Counted from the stretch's first letter, positions 34,804 to 48,235 are shown. The stretch is 64,000 bases of DNA from Jaltomata sinuosa (GCA_003996215.1 QJPP01001543.1:248001-312000), one strand, 5' to 3'. The notes: generated from the sequence alone by a model not told the origin. Translations and numbers: made by a program.

Positions 34804-36396
34804 TTTCACACCCCTTTTTTTATCCCGCTTAAAAATTGTTTAGGGATTTTTCCAATTAAAGTTACATTTTGAAAAGAGATTATTTATTTTATTTTATTCA
34901 GCATCGCCACTTGAAATGGAATTTTAGTATTCCAAGTCACCTTATTATATCCCTAATCAAAAGAAAAGTTTGACTCTTTAAAATTGGTCTGCGAACTAGA
35001 AATCTAGATAAAGAATTCTGTTAATCGAAGGGAAGGTGTTAGGCATCCCTAGAGTCCCATGGTTCTAGCACGGTCTCTTTATCAACTTATATTTGGCTTA
35101 AATTCTTGGATAAACCTGTTTTTGTTAGTTGTTTGATTTACCAAAGGAATATGCATAAAATTGTGAGTAATTATATTTTTGTCCAAGGAGCGTAGCCATA
35201 TACAACGCCTTTTATTTATAAAAGTTGATCAAGGAGTATAACCGCACACATGGAGAAACACGATATTAACTGTGCCTAAATTTATTTAATCTCAGACTAT
35301 AACTAAAATATCTTTAAATTATTTTAATCTACCAAAAATGTTATTAAAAATGAAGAAGTTATTTACTAATTTTTCTAAAAGGATATTAACCTACTTCAAA
35401 ATTGAAACTATTAAAGTAAAAATTATTTGTTACATGTTTTACCAATTTTACTTTAAATTCAAAGATACAAAACTTGAACCCGCTTTATGTCATAATGTCA
35501 CATATGAAATTTGAGTAAACTCATAATATTAAATTGGAATCAAATTTTATATATCCGTGAAATTAAATCATACAACACAAACCATTATAATCTACTAATT
35601 TCCAAAGTTAAGAAAAGCTAACTTTTCAGGAACCACGAACTCAGAACCGCGAATAAGATCCTCAAATATTGTGTGTTGTTTGTATGATATTGCGATGTTA
35701 TATCTTTTGGTTATTTTTTGCTATGATTTTTTTTTTCTGTTTGTAGGTTGTATATTGTGTATGTCTATGTGTCGTAGGGGTGTGTAGTTGTTGGGTATTG
35801 TTGTTTTTTAGTTGTTGTAAGGTTTGTTGGAGTGTTTGGGATGTAGTGTTTAGGCTAAGGTGTAGTATAGATAGGGGTAGGTTGAGGCAGTTACTTGAGG
35901 GGAAAGGTTTTGTGGTTGCGATTAATTACGAGATGGGTTTGAGGTAGGATTAGAATTGTGGTGTCGGTTAGTTGTATTTGGGTATTTAGGTTTTCGGTTT
36001 TTAATTATGTTAATTTTTATTTTCTTTCTATTTATATTTTTTTTCTTTTTTTTTCCTTAAAAGATGAAAATATTAACTTACTACTTTTAGGCTAGGTAAA
36101 CATATAGAAAAATTAAATAGCTAGTTCAAACTAAAATATATTTAAAGAAAATTACTAAAATCACTAGATTATTTATTAAAAATCTAAATTAAAAGAAATA
36201 TATTTTTTTTAATTTTTTTTTTTAAAAGAAATAAAAAACAATCTCATCCTAAAATGTGACTCTATTTTTTTCGTAATTTTTCAATTACTTTAAAAACTAT
36301 ACAAAAATTAAAACACCTAATGTAGACCTAAAAAATAAATATTTTAAACACTAAATGGTGCAAACGTTAGGTATGGTCAAAAATTAGGTGTCCACA
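34804..36396 (-). repeat. Element C 5' LTR (about 1.6 kb)
   Basis: The right end is TGTGGACACCTAATTTTTGA on the minus strand, a characteristic Ogre/Tat LTR start. The segment 35020-35050 ('gggaaggtgttaggcatccc') is also typical. The right flank is gag of element B, so C inserted into B. The exact left edge is uncertain by a few bases because no terminal CA is visible. Confidence 0.8.
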
Positions 36397-37541
36397 ACAA
36401 GAATGGCCACCATGACTTGAGAACCTCTGTGAAAAACCATGGGAAATCTTCCCTGGGATAAAAGAATCTTATCCGGAATATCCTTCCTTGGACGTCTGAA
36501 GGGCTGCCTGAACAGGTCTACCATGTTGAGGAGGGAAACCCCTCCTAAAAGAAACCCTACCTATAGACAAGGTACCACTAAACTAACCAGAAGTATGAGA
36601 CCTCCTATCCCTCAGAATACCAAACTCCTCACGGCGCATAAGCTCAAACTCCTTGGCTTTCTCAATGACCCTCTAAAAAGTAGATCCTCATTGCGCTTTA
36701 GAAAACACCACCTTCTGAATTCTAAAAGTAAGACCTCTCAGGAACCTGCAATTCCTCTCATTCTCATCTGGTAGAGTCATCAAGGAACCTGCAATTCCTC
36801 ATACTCGGTCACTAAAATCCTATCCTGAGTAAAATGCTCAAATTGATGCCTACGCTCCTTCCTCAAGATACAAGGAACAAATTGTTTAAGAAAAGCCCGG
36901 GCAAACAACACCCAAGTAATAAGAGGAGATCTTGCAGGTCTAGAGTCAACATAAGAGCGCCACCACTATTTGGTGGGACGATGCATTTGCAAAAATGTGT
37001 AATCAAGCCCGTGAGACTGCACTAGTGCCACACTCAGAAGTCTCTTATGATAACTCACCAAGAACTCAAACGCATCGTCTATTTAGCCATCATGAAACTA
37101 AGGTGGATCCATCTTCCTGAACCTCTCAAACATCCTCTGCTCCTCATTTTATATCACTTGCATGGTCACACCCGTGACTCCTGCACTTGACAAAGGCATA
37201 CCTTAAACCAAGATATTGTAGATATGGGTTAACCCACTGGCTCGTGAAAAACTAGAATAGACTGTTGATCTGGGGTATGAGCCCCAACTCTAGTTTGTAA
37301 ACCCTACGGAGTACCAGCCACGCTGCCACTTTAAGCCATACTCTTTAACAAACCTATCATATGTATCAAGGTATCCTGAAGCACCGGAGCAACTACAAAT
37401 ATAGGTGGGTCCTGCCCTTAGCCCACCTCTTCAATCGGAACTTGGTCATTCGCAAACTCGTACTCATCCTTAAGAGACTCTACCCTAGATGGAACATGAG
37501 CAGCTGCCTGAGCTCTACTCCTAGCATGACCTCTATCATGG
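36397..37541 (-). pseudogene. Element B gag, central part
   Basis: Minus-strand Tekay-like gag with stops. Motifs in order: PPIFVVAPVLQDT (about 37400), MFERFRKMDPP (about 37120), DAFEFLVSYHKRLL (about 37060), WWRSYVDSRPARSP (about 36960), FARAFLKQFVPC (about 36890), DRILVTEYEEL (about 36820), then RFLRGLTFRIQKVVF and ELMRREEFGILRDRR (36640-36760). A short direct duplication of 'aggaacctgcaattcctc' (36740 and 36783) interrupts it. It ends at the C LTR on the left and at the A LTR on the right. Same gag family as element H. Confidence 0.75.
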
Positions 37542-39544
37542 TGTCACGCCCCGAGGTTACCCCCTGGATGTAACACGAGACTTGGGATCACAAGTTCCCC
37601 AAGCTAACCCTTTCTCATAGCATCCTCAAGAATAACATAAAGTAAGCGGAAGCACAATAGATAAAGTCGGAATAACATAAATGAAGAGTCAAGTCAAATA
37701 AGAATACAAAATCCATATGAAGACTCAAATTCTATCTATGTCTGAAAAGGCTCTACTCATAACATAAAGAGTTGCTAGGACAAGACCCTAGCTAACTCGA
37801 AGTATGGAAATAACAGCCGACACACACTAAGAACATAACCAGTCCTCGACCTAAGAGGACTCACCAAAAACTGACAGATAGAGTGGCCTGCAATCTCTAG
37901 CCACGTGCCTAGGAAGGGACTCCTGAATCTGCATCATCAAAGGATGCAGCACAAGATATACATTAGTACTATAGGATGTAACGAGTATGTGAGTGATGCA
38001 TGAACATGATAAACAGTTTAAAACATGTCGAGTATGCTTTAACAATCCAAATCATACTTTAAGAGTAAAATTGGATGCAATGGACTCTATAAAAGAAGAA
38101 AACATGATCATAAACAAGAGTCTGAAATCTGAATAAGAGTCAAGTACATTTTTGAAACATAAACTATTTCTATGGGAGGTTCTCTAACCGACATAGACCA
38201 TGTGAGCTACATGGAATCCAATGTATACGCCCCATCGAGAGGACCCAATATATCTTATCAGGGTATAAAGGCATGACTGTGGCGTTATCACTAAAACTGA
38301 TGCCCAACAGAGGGGACTTGTAAACCTATAGGGCACGTAGTTCTGGGACTATGGGTACTCTCACCCGATCCAACTCTGTGCTAAATACTACTTCCAAAAC
38401 ATACACATATAGCTCATATAATACTGGGGAATATCTAATGCCAAAACTGGTCATAACTTGTGACATATCTGATGTTAAAACTGTTGAAGAGAAATAGGAC
38501 ATATATGAATGCCATGCAATTCTACTCATACATCTATATACTTAACATAGCCATAATTCAAATCATGCATTTCCTTTCTAAATTCATACTTGAAGAATTT
38601 GGCATGCAATTTCATAAAATACATAAGGTCATGATATCTAATCATGTCAAATTTCTCTTGAAAACATGCAATTCAATGGAATCATGTCAAAAATAAACTT
38701 TAGAGCTTGGGCTTTTACAACCAATGAAGGAATCATAGTCAAATCATAATTAAGCTATAAGAAACTATGAATTTAAGCTTAGAAACTGATTTCATAAGTT
38801 TTCCCTGATTTAGATCAAACCCCTAATTTCATAAGCTCATGATTTAACATAAGAATTGGGGGGTTTGGGCACAAGGGTGAAAGGAACCCATTGTTGAATA
38901 CCCACATACCTTGATTGAAGATAACCCACTTGAACTTGGAGCGTGAGACTTGAAGCTTGGAGAAGAATTTCCCTTTTTGGGAGAAGAGTGAAGTAATGAG
39001 AAGGAACTTACGCTATTGAGGGTGAAAACCCTTCTTGAAATTTTCAAAACGACATCATTTAGGAGTTAAAAGAGTGGGTAATGACTAAAATACCCCTGTG
39101 ACTTTATTAGGAAAAAGCTGATTTAAAACCCAGGTTCAGGTTCAACGGGTGGAGTCTATGACTCGTAGACCTAGCCATGACTCGTGGTTCTTTCTCGTGG
39201 AAACTGCCCAAGGTTTCAGGCTGCTGAAGTTTCCCTAAGACTCAATAGGATGACTCGTGGAAGCTTCCACAAGTCGTAGAACCAAGTCGTGGGAATCAGG
39301 GGACTTGACCACAATCTGTCTGAGTTCCACGGGTTGGTTCCATGACCCGTGGGAACTTCCACGAATCGTAAACCTGACTCGTGGTTCTCATACCTGAGGA
39401 TGTTCTACAGGACTGGAATCATGAGTCATTTCCACGACTCATGGAACCACCCACGGCTCATGGACTTGACCCGTGATCTCTGGAAGTTCAAAAATCTCTA
39501 TAAGTTATGAGTTTAAAAGATGGATCAGTTTCTGGGGTGTTACA
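37542..39544 (-). repeat. Element A 3' LTR
   Basis: Begins TGTCACGCCCCGAGG on the plus strand and ends GGGGTGTTACA. Word cluster at 39130-39490 (forms of 'ccacgactcgtgg' and 'acccgtgg'). Donor-like CAAG/GTATGTGGG on the minus strand at 38909. Confidence 0.9.
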
Positions 39545-39560
39545 ATATCTCCCCCTTGGG
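39545..39560 (-). other. Element A polypurine tract
   Basis: Minus strand reads CCCAAGGGGGAGATAT directly against the 3' LTR start TGTAACACC. Confidence 0.8.
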
Positions 39561-39779
39561 ATAATTCCTCCTCGAATGAAGACTAAGCAAGGGAAACTGA
39601 AGAGAAAACAGCCCAACCAGCAACAAAACATGAAAATCAATGAATAAACATGAAAACTGAACTTTCCAACTTAAAACATGGCTAAGTCAACTTCGAAAAC
39701 ATGAATGCATGCTAGAATCATGAAAGTAACTGATGGAATAGGATCGGAGGAATATACTAAGGATGAAACTATTACCTCA

Positions 39780-41006
39780 AACTGGAATGGAATCGGAAGG
39801 AAGGAGATGGGGATATTTGACCTCCATGGCCTCTTCTGCTTCCCAAGTAGCTCCTTCAACAAGATGATTTCTCCAAAGAACTTTTACTGAAGCAACTTCT
39901 TTGTTTTTCAACCTCTGAATCCGACGATCAAGGATATATATAGGACCTCCTCATAGGTGAGACTATCCTTCACACCCACATCCTCCAAAGGGACAATCAA
40001 GCTCGGATCACCAACACACTTCTTCAATAAGGAAACATGGAAAACTGGATGAACCGCTTCCAACTCTAATGACAAATCCAACTCATAAGCAACCTTACCA
40101 ACTCTCCTCAAAATATGATAAGGACCTACAAAACGGGGACTAAGCTTTCCTTTCTTGCCAAATCTCATCACACCCTTCATGGGTGACACATTTAGGAAAA
40201 CCCAATCATCAACTTCAAATTCCAACTCCATTCTCCTCACATTCGCATAAGATTTTTGTCGACTCTGAGCTGTCTTCACCCTTTCCCTAATAAGGTTAAC
40301 CTTATCCATAGTCTCATGAACTGTATCTGGGCCAATCAAGGCTGCCTCATCTACCTCAAACTAACCAATAGAAGATCTACACCTCTGGCCATAAAGTGCC
40401 TCATATAGAGCCATCTGGATGCTAGAGTGAAAGATATTGTTGTAGGTAAACTCTATAAGAGGTAAGTGATCATCCCAATTACCTTTGAAATCAATCACAC
40501 ATGCTCTCAACATATCATCCAAAGTCTGAATAGTACGCTCTGCCTGGCAGTCTATCTGAGGGTGAAAAGTTGTACTAAGCTACACCTGGGTACCAAGACC
40601 TTTCTGAAATGATCTCCAAAACTAAGATTTAAACTGTGGACCTCTATCAGAAATGATGGACAAAGGAACACCATGCAATCGAACTATCTCCTAGATGTAG
40701 AGTCTGGCATAATCGTCTGCTGAATCAGTAGTCTTAACAACTAAGAAGTGGGATGACTTTGTCATCCGGTCGATAATCACCAAAATGGAATCATGTTGCC
40801 TTCGAGTACGAGGCAAACCAGTAATAAAGTCCATATTGATTGCTTCCCATTTCCAAGTGGGAAGGTCAATATCTTGAATCATGCCACCCGACCTTTGATG
40901 CTCCACCTTTACTTGTAGACAGTTGGGACACTTATCCACAAACTCGGCTATGTCCCTCTTCATACCATTCCACCAAAAGACTTACCATAGGTCGTGGTAC
41001 ATCTTG
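39780..41006 (-). pseudogene. Element A integrase (C-terminal part) and chromodomain
   Basis: Minus strand, beginning at the CACTA junction. The Cys half of the zinc-binding domain reads CPNCLQVKVEHQRSGG. The catalytic core has Asp in NMDFITGLP and Asp in ISDRGPQF, and Glu in CQAERTIQTL; the core is spread over frames with several stops (40370-40690). The C-terminal GPY/F-type segment reads KLSPRFVGPYHILRRVGKVAYEL (about 40100-40150), then VHPVFHVSLLKKC. A chromodomain-like tail follows (YEEVLYISLIVGF, then VKKLL...KFFGEIILLKELLGKQ in decayed form, down to about 39780). This places A among chromoviruses, probably Tekay, whose chromodomain is thought to steer insertion to heterochromatin. Confidence 0.85.
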
Positions 41007-41036
41007 CACTACCAAAAATTAGGCCTATGGGAACAG
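41007..41036 (+). repeat. CACTA left terminal inverted repeat
   Basis: CACTACCAAAAATTAGGCCT followed by ATGGGAACAG. It pairs imperfectly with the right end over about 28 bp: the shared pattern is CACTAC, A/T run, G, CCTAT, then AACA. Confidence 0.9.
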
Positions 41037-41039
41037 ACA

Positions 41040-41235
41040 TGCTAGTAACCATTTCAAAACCATTGCTATAACTAGTCTAGTGCAACGGTTATGACCGTTG
41101 CCATATGTTTTGGTTCCTATTGACATGGCTTAGCCATCTAAACATTGCCATTAATAGATGACCTTTGCAATAGGACTACCGATAACAATGGTCTTGTGTG
41201 CTGTTACGCTAAAAGTATCAATGGTAAAGGTTGTT
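41040..41235. repeat. CACTA left subterminal repeat region
   Basis: Several direct and inverted copies of a short motif, such as 'accattgctataac', 'gcaacggttatgaccgttgcc' and 'acattgccatt'. In the CACTA family such repeats bind TnpA near the ends; here that role is inferred. Confidence 0.75.
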
Positions 41236-44200
41236 TGAAATTTTTTATTTATCGGAATGGCTAATTAATCCATCAATTTTCCCTCATTAATTTTGGTCAC
41301 CCGCCAATGAAAAAAATATTTTTTCTTTTATTTTTCTATTTTTCTGAAAATACAATTTAGAAATAAGCTCTTTTAATCTTGTCTCTTTTTCGCAACTATA
41401 CTCATAAGACAACAAACAGCTCACTCTCTTATCTCTCTAACCTCTCTCTAGGTTGAATCGAAACTTCTCTGTTCTCTAGCCTTAGCTTCACTGTAAATCG
41501 GAGCCAATTCTCTAAGATTTGTGCTAATCTCTGCTCGTTTTTGAGTATTAGGAGCTAAAATCTGTAAACCTCTCTCATCTCTTTTAGGGTTTGTGTGATT
41601 TTAGTTTGTGTTTTGGTTATTATAGTTGGAGGTGGAGCCATTTTAAGCTAAATCTCTGAGATTTTAGCTAAATCTGTTTGTCACTATAGCTAAAACTGAT
41701 AAATCTTAAATTTCTTTAACAAGTTGGATCTTTGATGGTATTTTCTTTAATCTTTTGTTTTCTCTTCATGTTTTGAGCTATGAGGTTAGTGAAAATGTCA
41801 GATTTTCTTGTTGGATATTCTGTTAGATTGTCACTGTGAGTGGATGTTACTTTGTTTATTTTAGGGTTAGTGAAATTGTTAGATTTTGCTGTTGGAATTT
41901 AGTTGATGTTGTGTGTTGGTGTTAGTTTGTTGTTGTTAGGTGTGTTAAAATAGTTGTATTTCTCAGTTGCATGTACGATTTAGTTAGTTTTTATGTGTTG
42001 GTGTTAATTTGTTGTTGTTAGGTGTGGTAAAATTGTTGGATTTCTCAGTTGCATGTACAATTTAGTTGTTTTTGTGTGTTGGTGTTAATTTATTATTGTT
42101 AGGTGTGATAAAATTGTTGGATTTCTCCGTTGCATGTACGATTTAGTTATTTCTGTGTGTTGGTGTTAATTTGTTATTTTTAGGTGTGATAAAATTGTTG
42201 GATTTATCTGTTGCATGTATGATTTAGTTACTGCTATGTGTTGGTGGTAATTTGTTACTGTTAGGTCTAGTATAATTATTGGATTTCTCTGTTGCATTTG
42301 CTATTAAATTAGCTATTATTTTTGGTGTTAATTTATTGTTGTTAGGTATGGTATAATTGTGAGATTTTGATGTTGTATATGCTATTAAATAGCTACTAGT
42401 TGTGGTCTTAGTTTGTTGTTGATAAAATATTTTTGGTAGATTGTTCAATGTGGACATTGATGTTGGATTTTCTATTGCACTAGTTATTTATAAATATGGT
42501 AGTGTTTTATTATTTATAATAGATTAGTGTGACTGAATGTTTGCTGGCAGCTTTGGTGAAATTGGTTGTTGTAAACCAGATTAATCTTGTTGTTGATCTT
42601 GAATTTCTGATGCATGATTTACTAAGTTAGTGTGGTGTGGGTTAAAACTGTATCTTTTTGTTTTTTGTTATAATAGTTTGTGTGTTTCCTTTCTCGAATG
42701 TTCATAAAATTATATTAAAATGTATCAGCTTCTTTGTAAGAAATAACCATTGTTTGTTCAAAAAAGTTAATTGTGAAATCTGTTTTCTTGAAGTGTCCAA
42801 ACATTTGCTAAGTTGTTGGTTTATTTAGAGTGACATCTCTTTTATTTATGTTACTGGTTTTGGCTAAGCTGAATGTATTTAGTGTGTCATCCCTTTCATT
42901 TAAGTTACTCGTTATGGATAAGCTATTAGTTTACTTAGTGTGTCATCTCTTTCATCTACTTAGTGTGTCTGCTTAAGTGTGTAATCTATTTATTGAATTT
43001 TCATCTACTGGTTTTGGCTATATTTTTCTCAAGACTTAACTGAAAAATGGTCTTTTATTAAAAAGGAATTGTTTGGTCAAGTATTGACTCGGTGTAATAT
43101 CTTAAGTTGTAACATATATTTTTATGGGTATGGTTAGCCTTATTTAATTGGTTACTCAGTCAAAGTTAAAAGACGTTAGTTATCGTGTCATGCCTCACTC
43201 AGATCTTGGGCCTTGACTAAAATGATATTCAAAAGAAAATGTTGAACTAGTTTATTCTTTTGCCAAAATTTATATGTAATGTATTTGTGGCTTGGCATGG
43301 ATGTAAAGCTTCTAATTATCAGTTGAATGTAATTTGGCCTCTTGTTATTATGAAAATCTACATATGGCAAGTGTTTTGTTCTCTGTTTCTCGAACTGTCA
43401 AAAAATATAACTGTACTTGTGTTTGATCCTTCAAAAATGCAGTACTTGTGGAGCATCTTACACTTATACACACTGATATTCTAGAAGCGTCCGAGCAAGA
43501 TAGTCTTTATTCTTATTTGCATTGTATAAATCTTTTGCTTACTATTTTTATGTCACAAGTATTTTAATTAGGACTTGGACATGGTAATTTTAATCACTTT
43601 CCTTGGCTATTTCATGTTTTTAGGCAAACAACTCACATTTTCCATAATTTCATCATTTGTGGATTGACTGTTGAAGAACTTTCATCTGCCGCAGATTTGT
43701 AAGTATTTTTTGTCCGCTAATCCAACAAATTTTTGATCTGGTTAGTTGAACCCTCAATTGTTCCCTCTTGAAATTTGTGCATTCTCAATGTATATTAATC
43801 TAAGTTTGGTTAAAGTGTTGCTACTGTGGGTCATAATTTTATTGGTAACTGTAGTGAAATATTTTACTCTGTCATTGATGTTGGATTTCATATTGCATAA
43901 GTTATTAATAAATCTGATAGTGTGGTTTATCTTTGTTTCTTTTTGTTTTGTGATAATGTATTTTGTGACTAAATTTTGATAGTAGGTATGGTGAAATTGT
44001 TCACGGTAGAGCATATCTCTCATGCTATTGATGTTGGCTTTTCTGATGCATGAACTATTAAGTTTGGTAGTGTGGGTTAAATCTGGATTTATTGTTTTAT
44101 GATAATAGTTGATGTGACTATCTCGCCTTTCTCGAATGTCCATATGTCGTTGACAATATAAATTTGTGAAGCATGATAAACTTATGGCTATTTTAATATA

Positions 44201-44686
44201 ATTAGTTATTACCTTGAGAGTTTTTCTTTAAAATGTCTTCGTTAAGACACTTTGATGTTATTATGACTAAAAGTTTGTATTTGTATCTACTGAAATGTTG
44301 CCCACCCCTTTATAAATGTACATGTCTATTATAACAAAGTATAGCATCTAGTTATGTCTTGATCAATATAATTAGATCAAAATGTATCAGTTTCATACTA
44401 AGAAAATGACCACCATTGTCTGTTCAAAAAACTGAAGTCTGAAAATGTCTTTTCTTGAAGTGTGCAAACATTGGCTGAACTGTTTGTTTGCTAGTGTGTT
44501 AACTCTGAAACTTTAAGTTACTGATTTCCTAGTTGTTAATTTATTTTGTTTTTGGGTTAACAATGTGTAATACTGTAAACTGGTTGATGAAAATGATATT
44601 GTGTTTGCTGAACATTGTTGCCTTTTATGTTTCAGAGTCTATCATAAATTATAATTTTTTTGATTTCTTGTGTCACATAGATTACT
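41236..44686 (+). other. CACTA leader and promoter region, intron-rich
   Basis: No long frame. Pyrimidine-rich TCTCTC stretches at 41395-41460 followed by 'cttttagggtttgtgtg' (41580-41598) look like a plant promoter-proximal leader. An 81-bp tandem array lies at 41925-42425. A candidate acceptor (TGTCACATAG, 44671-44680) precedes the transposase start by six bases, suggesting one or more long leader introns. Confidence 0.5.
41925..42425. repeat. 81-bp tandem array in the CACTA leader
   Basis: Six units starting near 41925, 42008, 42089, 42170, 42251 and 42332, each with 'tttgttgttgttaggtgtg', 'ttggatttctc' and 'gttgcatgtacgatttag' segments. The last two units are more diverged. Confidence 0.9.
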
Positions 44687-47600
44687 ATGAATAATTTAGA
44701 TAGAAGTTGGATGACTCTAAGAAGAAGCTCTGATGAGTTCATAAATGGAGTGAATGATTTCCTTAATAAAGCCTTTGAATGAGCTTCTAAAGGCAATGAA
44801 ATATCGTGCCCTTGTGAGGATTGCAAGAATCGATATTGGTGTTACAGAAATGTGGTGGACGATCACTTATTTTCAAAAGGATTTGTTGAAGGATACAACG
44901 GGTGGATTTTTCATGGGGAAAGAGTATCCTCTAGAACATCACATCCAAGCAGTAACGATAAAGATTGTAACAGTCATGATGATATTGATGGACTGCTTCA
45001 TGATACTTTTAGAAATATAGAGGATAGTGCAGGGCATGGAGAAGGAGTGAGAGAAGTACTATCTGAAGATGGAAAAAGTTTTTCCAGATTAGTCGAAGAA
45101 GGGAAAAAAGAGTTATATCCAGGGTGTGAGAAGTTCAGCAAGTTGAGCTTCGTCATTCGGTTATACTTGCTTAAAAGCCTACATGGATTGAGTAATGTGG
45201 CATTTTCAGATCTGTTAGACTTGTTAAAAGAAGCTTTTCCCTTTGCTCAACTGCCTGAGTCTTTCAATAAGGCTAAAAAGATGATAAAAGATCTAGGTCT
45301 CGGTTATGATAAAATACATGCATGTAGTAATGATTGTATGTTATTTTGGAAAGACAAGGCAGAGGCAGATAATTGCACTATGTGTGGGTCTTCTAGATAG
45401 ACTAAGGTTGGTGACAGTTTGACTAGTGTAACCTCTAAAATACCCGCAAAGGTTTTTAGTCTTTTAAAGCCTAGGCTTTAAAGAATGTTTATGTGTGCTG
45501 AAATGGCAGTTGCAATGAGAGGGCATGCTACTGAATGACCTAATGATGGGAAGTTAAGATAACCTGCTGATGGAGAAGCTTGGAAGCATTTTGATTCTTT
45601 GCATCCAACCTTCTCAAATGATCCTCGAAATGTCAGATTGGGTCTTTCAAGTGATGGGTTCAATCCATTTCGAACCATGAGCATTTCCCATAGCACATGG
45701 CCAGTTATGTTGATGAATTATAACTTGTCTCTGTGGATTTGCATAAAGCCAGAGTACATAATTTTGTCAATGATTATTCTAGGTCCATATTCTCCAGGAA
45801 ATGATATTGATGTGTACCTACAACCATTAATTGATGAATTGAATGAGCTATGAGAAATTGGGGTGGAAACATATGATGCTCATTAAAAGAAAACATTTCA
45901 AATGCGTGCAGCCTTATTATGGACAGTTAGTGATTTTCTAGCATTAGCAATGCTATCCTGATAAAGCACTAAGGGGAAATTGGCATGCCCAACTTGTACC
46001 TATAACACATGCTCTCAATACCTCAAACATAGTCGTAAAATGTGTTACTTAGGTCATCGGGCATTTTTACCTCATGATCATCTATTTCGAAGAGACAAGA
46101 AATTATTTAATGGTGCGGAGGATCATAGACCTGCACCTACACCACTGTCGGGCACAGAAGTGCTTGAAAAGGTACAAGATTTCAATAATGTATTTGGAAA
46201 GGGCCAAAAGATAAGGCGTCGGACTATTGAGGGTCCATGGAAGAAAAGATCCATCTTGTTTAAATTACCATATTGGTCTACAAATCTGTTGAGGCACAAT
46301 TTAGATGTGATGCATATTGAGAAGAACTTTTTTGACAGTGTGCTTTCTACTTTACTGGATATAATAGGAAAGTCAAAGGATCACATTAATTCTCGCTGTG
46401 ACTTGCAAGAAATGGGGATAAGGAAGGAGCTTCATCCAGTAAAAGATAATACAAGGGGAAAGGTTTATTTAGCTAAATCCTATTTTTCCATGAAACCAGA
46501 AAAAAAAAATTATTCAGCAGTGTGTTTAAGAATGTCACATTACCAAAAGGGTGTGCCTCAAACATATAAAAGTGTGTAGATATGGAAAAGATGAAAATAT
46601 CAGGCTATAAGAGCCATGATGCTCATATTATGACACATTACTTGATCCAAATTGCAGTTCAAAAAATATTGCCCAAGAATGTTGTTGTATTCTTGATTAG
46701 GTTGGGAAACTTCTTTAAAGCCATATGTGGTAAGGTTATAAAGCGGGCAAATCTAGAGGGATTGCAGGCTGAAATCAAAGAAGTTTAATGTGAACTTGAA
46801 AAGATTTTTTCTCCAAGTTTTTTTGATATAATGGAGAATTTTCCTATCCATTTAGTAGATGAAATTAAGTTGGGGGGTCCAAATCATCTTCGTTACATGT
46901 ATCCTATAGAGAGAGAATTGTGTGAGTTGAAGGACTTTGTTCGTAATCGATTTAATCTGGAAGCATCAATTGTAGAGGGGTTTGTTGTCCAAGGGTGCTT
47001 GACCTTTTGTTTGAGATATCTACATGATAGAGTGAAGACAATATTTAGTAGGTACCAAACATGGCAAGTAGTGGATCTTTATTATCGAATGATATGGGAG
47101 ACAGTCAAAGCATCAGTCTCAGCATCAACAGAAGAAAAGGACTGAGCAAGATTAGGATGATGAGGATGCTGAACAAGAGCAAGATGATCTACCAACTATA
47201 TTCCCTAAGATAGGTCATCCGATTGGAAAAGATAAGAAAATAAAAGGAAAGGCTTTGAAGATTGATCAACAGTTAGAAAGTGAAGCACATTGATATGTTC
47301 TGTTCAATACTAGAGATGAACAAGTAGAGAATTTTGTCAAGTAAGTCTTTATGGTTTGAACTTTAAATATTTTGTTATTGTACCATAAAATTCCATATAA
47401 ATATTTAATGGTTGTATTTGAATATTCATACTTGCAGGGAACATAAGGTTTTAATTGAGGGTAGTGTTAGATCAAATGCATGGACAAGAGCAAGGATACA
47501 TAGTCAAGAATTCGGCAATTGGTTAAAAGAGAAAGTTAAAACTGCTGAAGTTCCTAATCAGTTAAGATGGCTAGCTAAAGGGCCTAATAGGGTGGCAACC

Positions 47601-48235
47601 AGAAGTTATATGGCATACTTTGTTAATGGATACCGATTTCATACATTAAAATAAGATTCCACAAGGAAGTCTCAAAATAGTGGAGTGTCTTTGGCTGCGA
47701 CAACTGACAGTTTTGCTAGTGCCCGAGATCAGAATCCCATTGATAGAGAGGTTATGTATTATGGTGCGATTGAAGATATTATTGAACTTGAATATTATGG
47801 TTGTTTTGGTGTTGTTCTATTTAGATGTTCTTTGTTTCAAAATAAAAAAGATGAGTATGGGTTGACCCGTGTGTACTTCAACAGATTACGTAGTACGGAT
47901 GACCCTTTTGTGTTGGCATATCAAGTGCATCAAGTTTTCTATGTGGAGGATCCAACTGAGACGGAAGAAATAAAGTCCAGGTCGATTTTTATGACTTGGA
48001 GGAAGAAAATTGTCCTTATATAGGAGAAACATTTTGTAGGGAGCCTACTGAAGACATTGGTCCCTCGAACAGATTACCCGATGATGACATTAGATTGTCA
48101 AGAGAAGATATCCCTGTTGATGTTATTGATATGCCACTTGATGCACAATATTCAGTAGATGCAATTATGGAAACATCGGAAGAGAAGGATGATTATGATG
48201 ATACTGATTTGGATTGGATGGAGGCAGATGATTAA
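44687..48235 (+). pseudogene. CACTA TnpD-type transposase, broken
   Basis: Starts MNNLDRSWM at 44687. Domains in order: transposase-associated N-terminal domain (to about 44930) with CPCEDCKN and GWIFHGE; Tnp2-type domain (about 45130-46580) with LPESFNKAKKMI, HACSNDCMLFWKD, DGFNPF and LLRHNLDVMHIEKNFFDSV; a DUF4218-like region (46582-47145) with MENFPIHLVDEIKLGGP and RYMYPIEREL; and a C-terminal DUF4216-like region (47685-48023) with EDIIELEYYGCFGVVLF. An acidic tail ends at 48235. An intron is likely at 47341-47437 (GTAAGT to TTGCAG, in phase). Internal stops include those near 44779, 45398, 45851, 46577 and 47287, plus a frameshift near 47970. The family cuts and rejoins element ends; this copy cannot. 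Confidence 0.9.

Larger units (their letters stand above)
33133..34804 (-). mobile_element. Element C 5' leader (Ogre/Tat)
   Basis: Non-coding leader downstream of the primer-binding site. It includes a three-unit repeat at 33655-34050 and long T- and A-rich stretches. Open frames at 33499-33726 and 34043-34225 are low-complexity Lys/Phe-rich and not credible genes. Ogre elements usually have a long leader or ORF1 here; none can be recognised before D interrupts it. Confidence 0.6.

Noticed and set aside
41380..41700. Captured host gene 5' end within the CACTA element
   Set aside because: The TCTCTC-rich stretch and 'tagggtttg' look like a plant leader, but no host coding sequence follows; it is better read as the element's own promoter and leader.
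43746..44143. Overlapping frames of 77 and 129 codons on opposite strands in the CACTA leader
   Set aside because: Low-complexity A/T-rich sequence in a likely intron; no recognisable protein.
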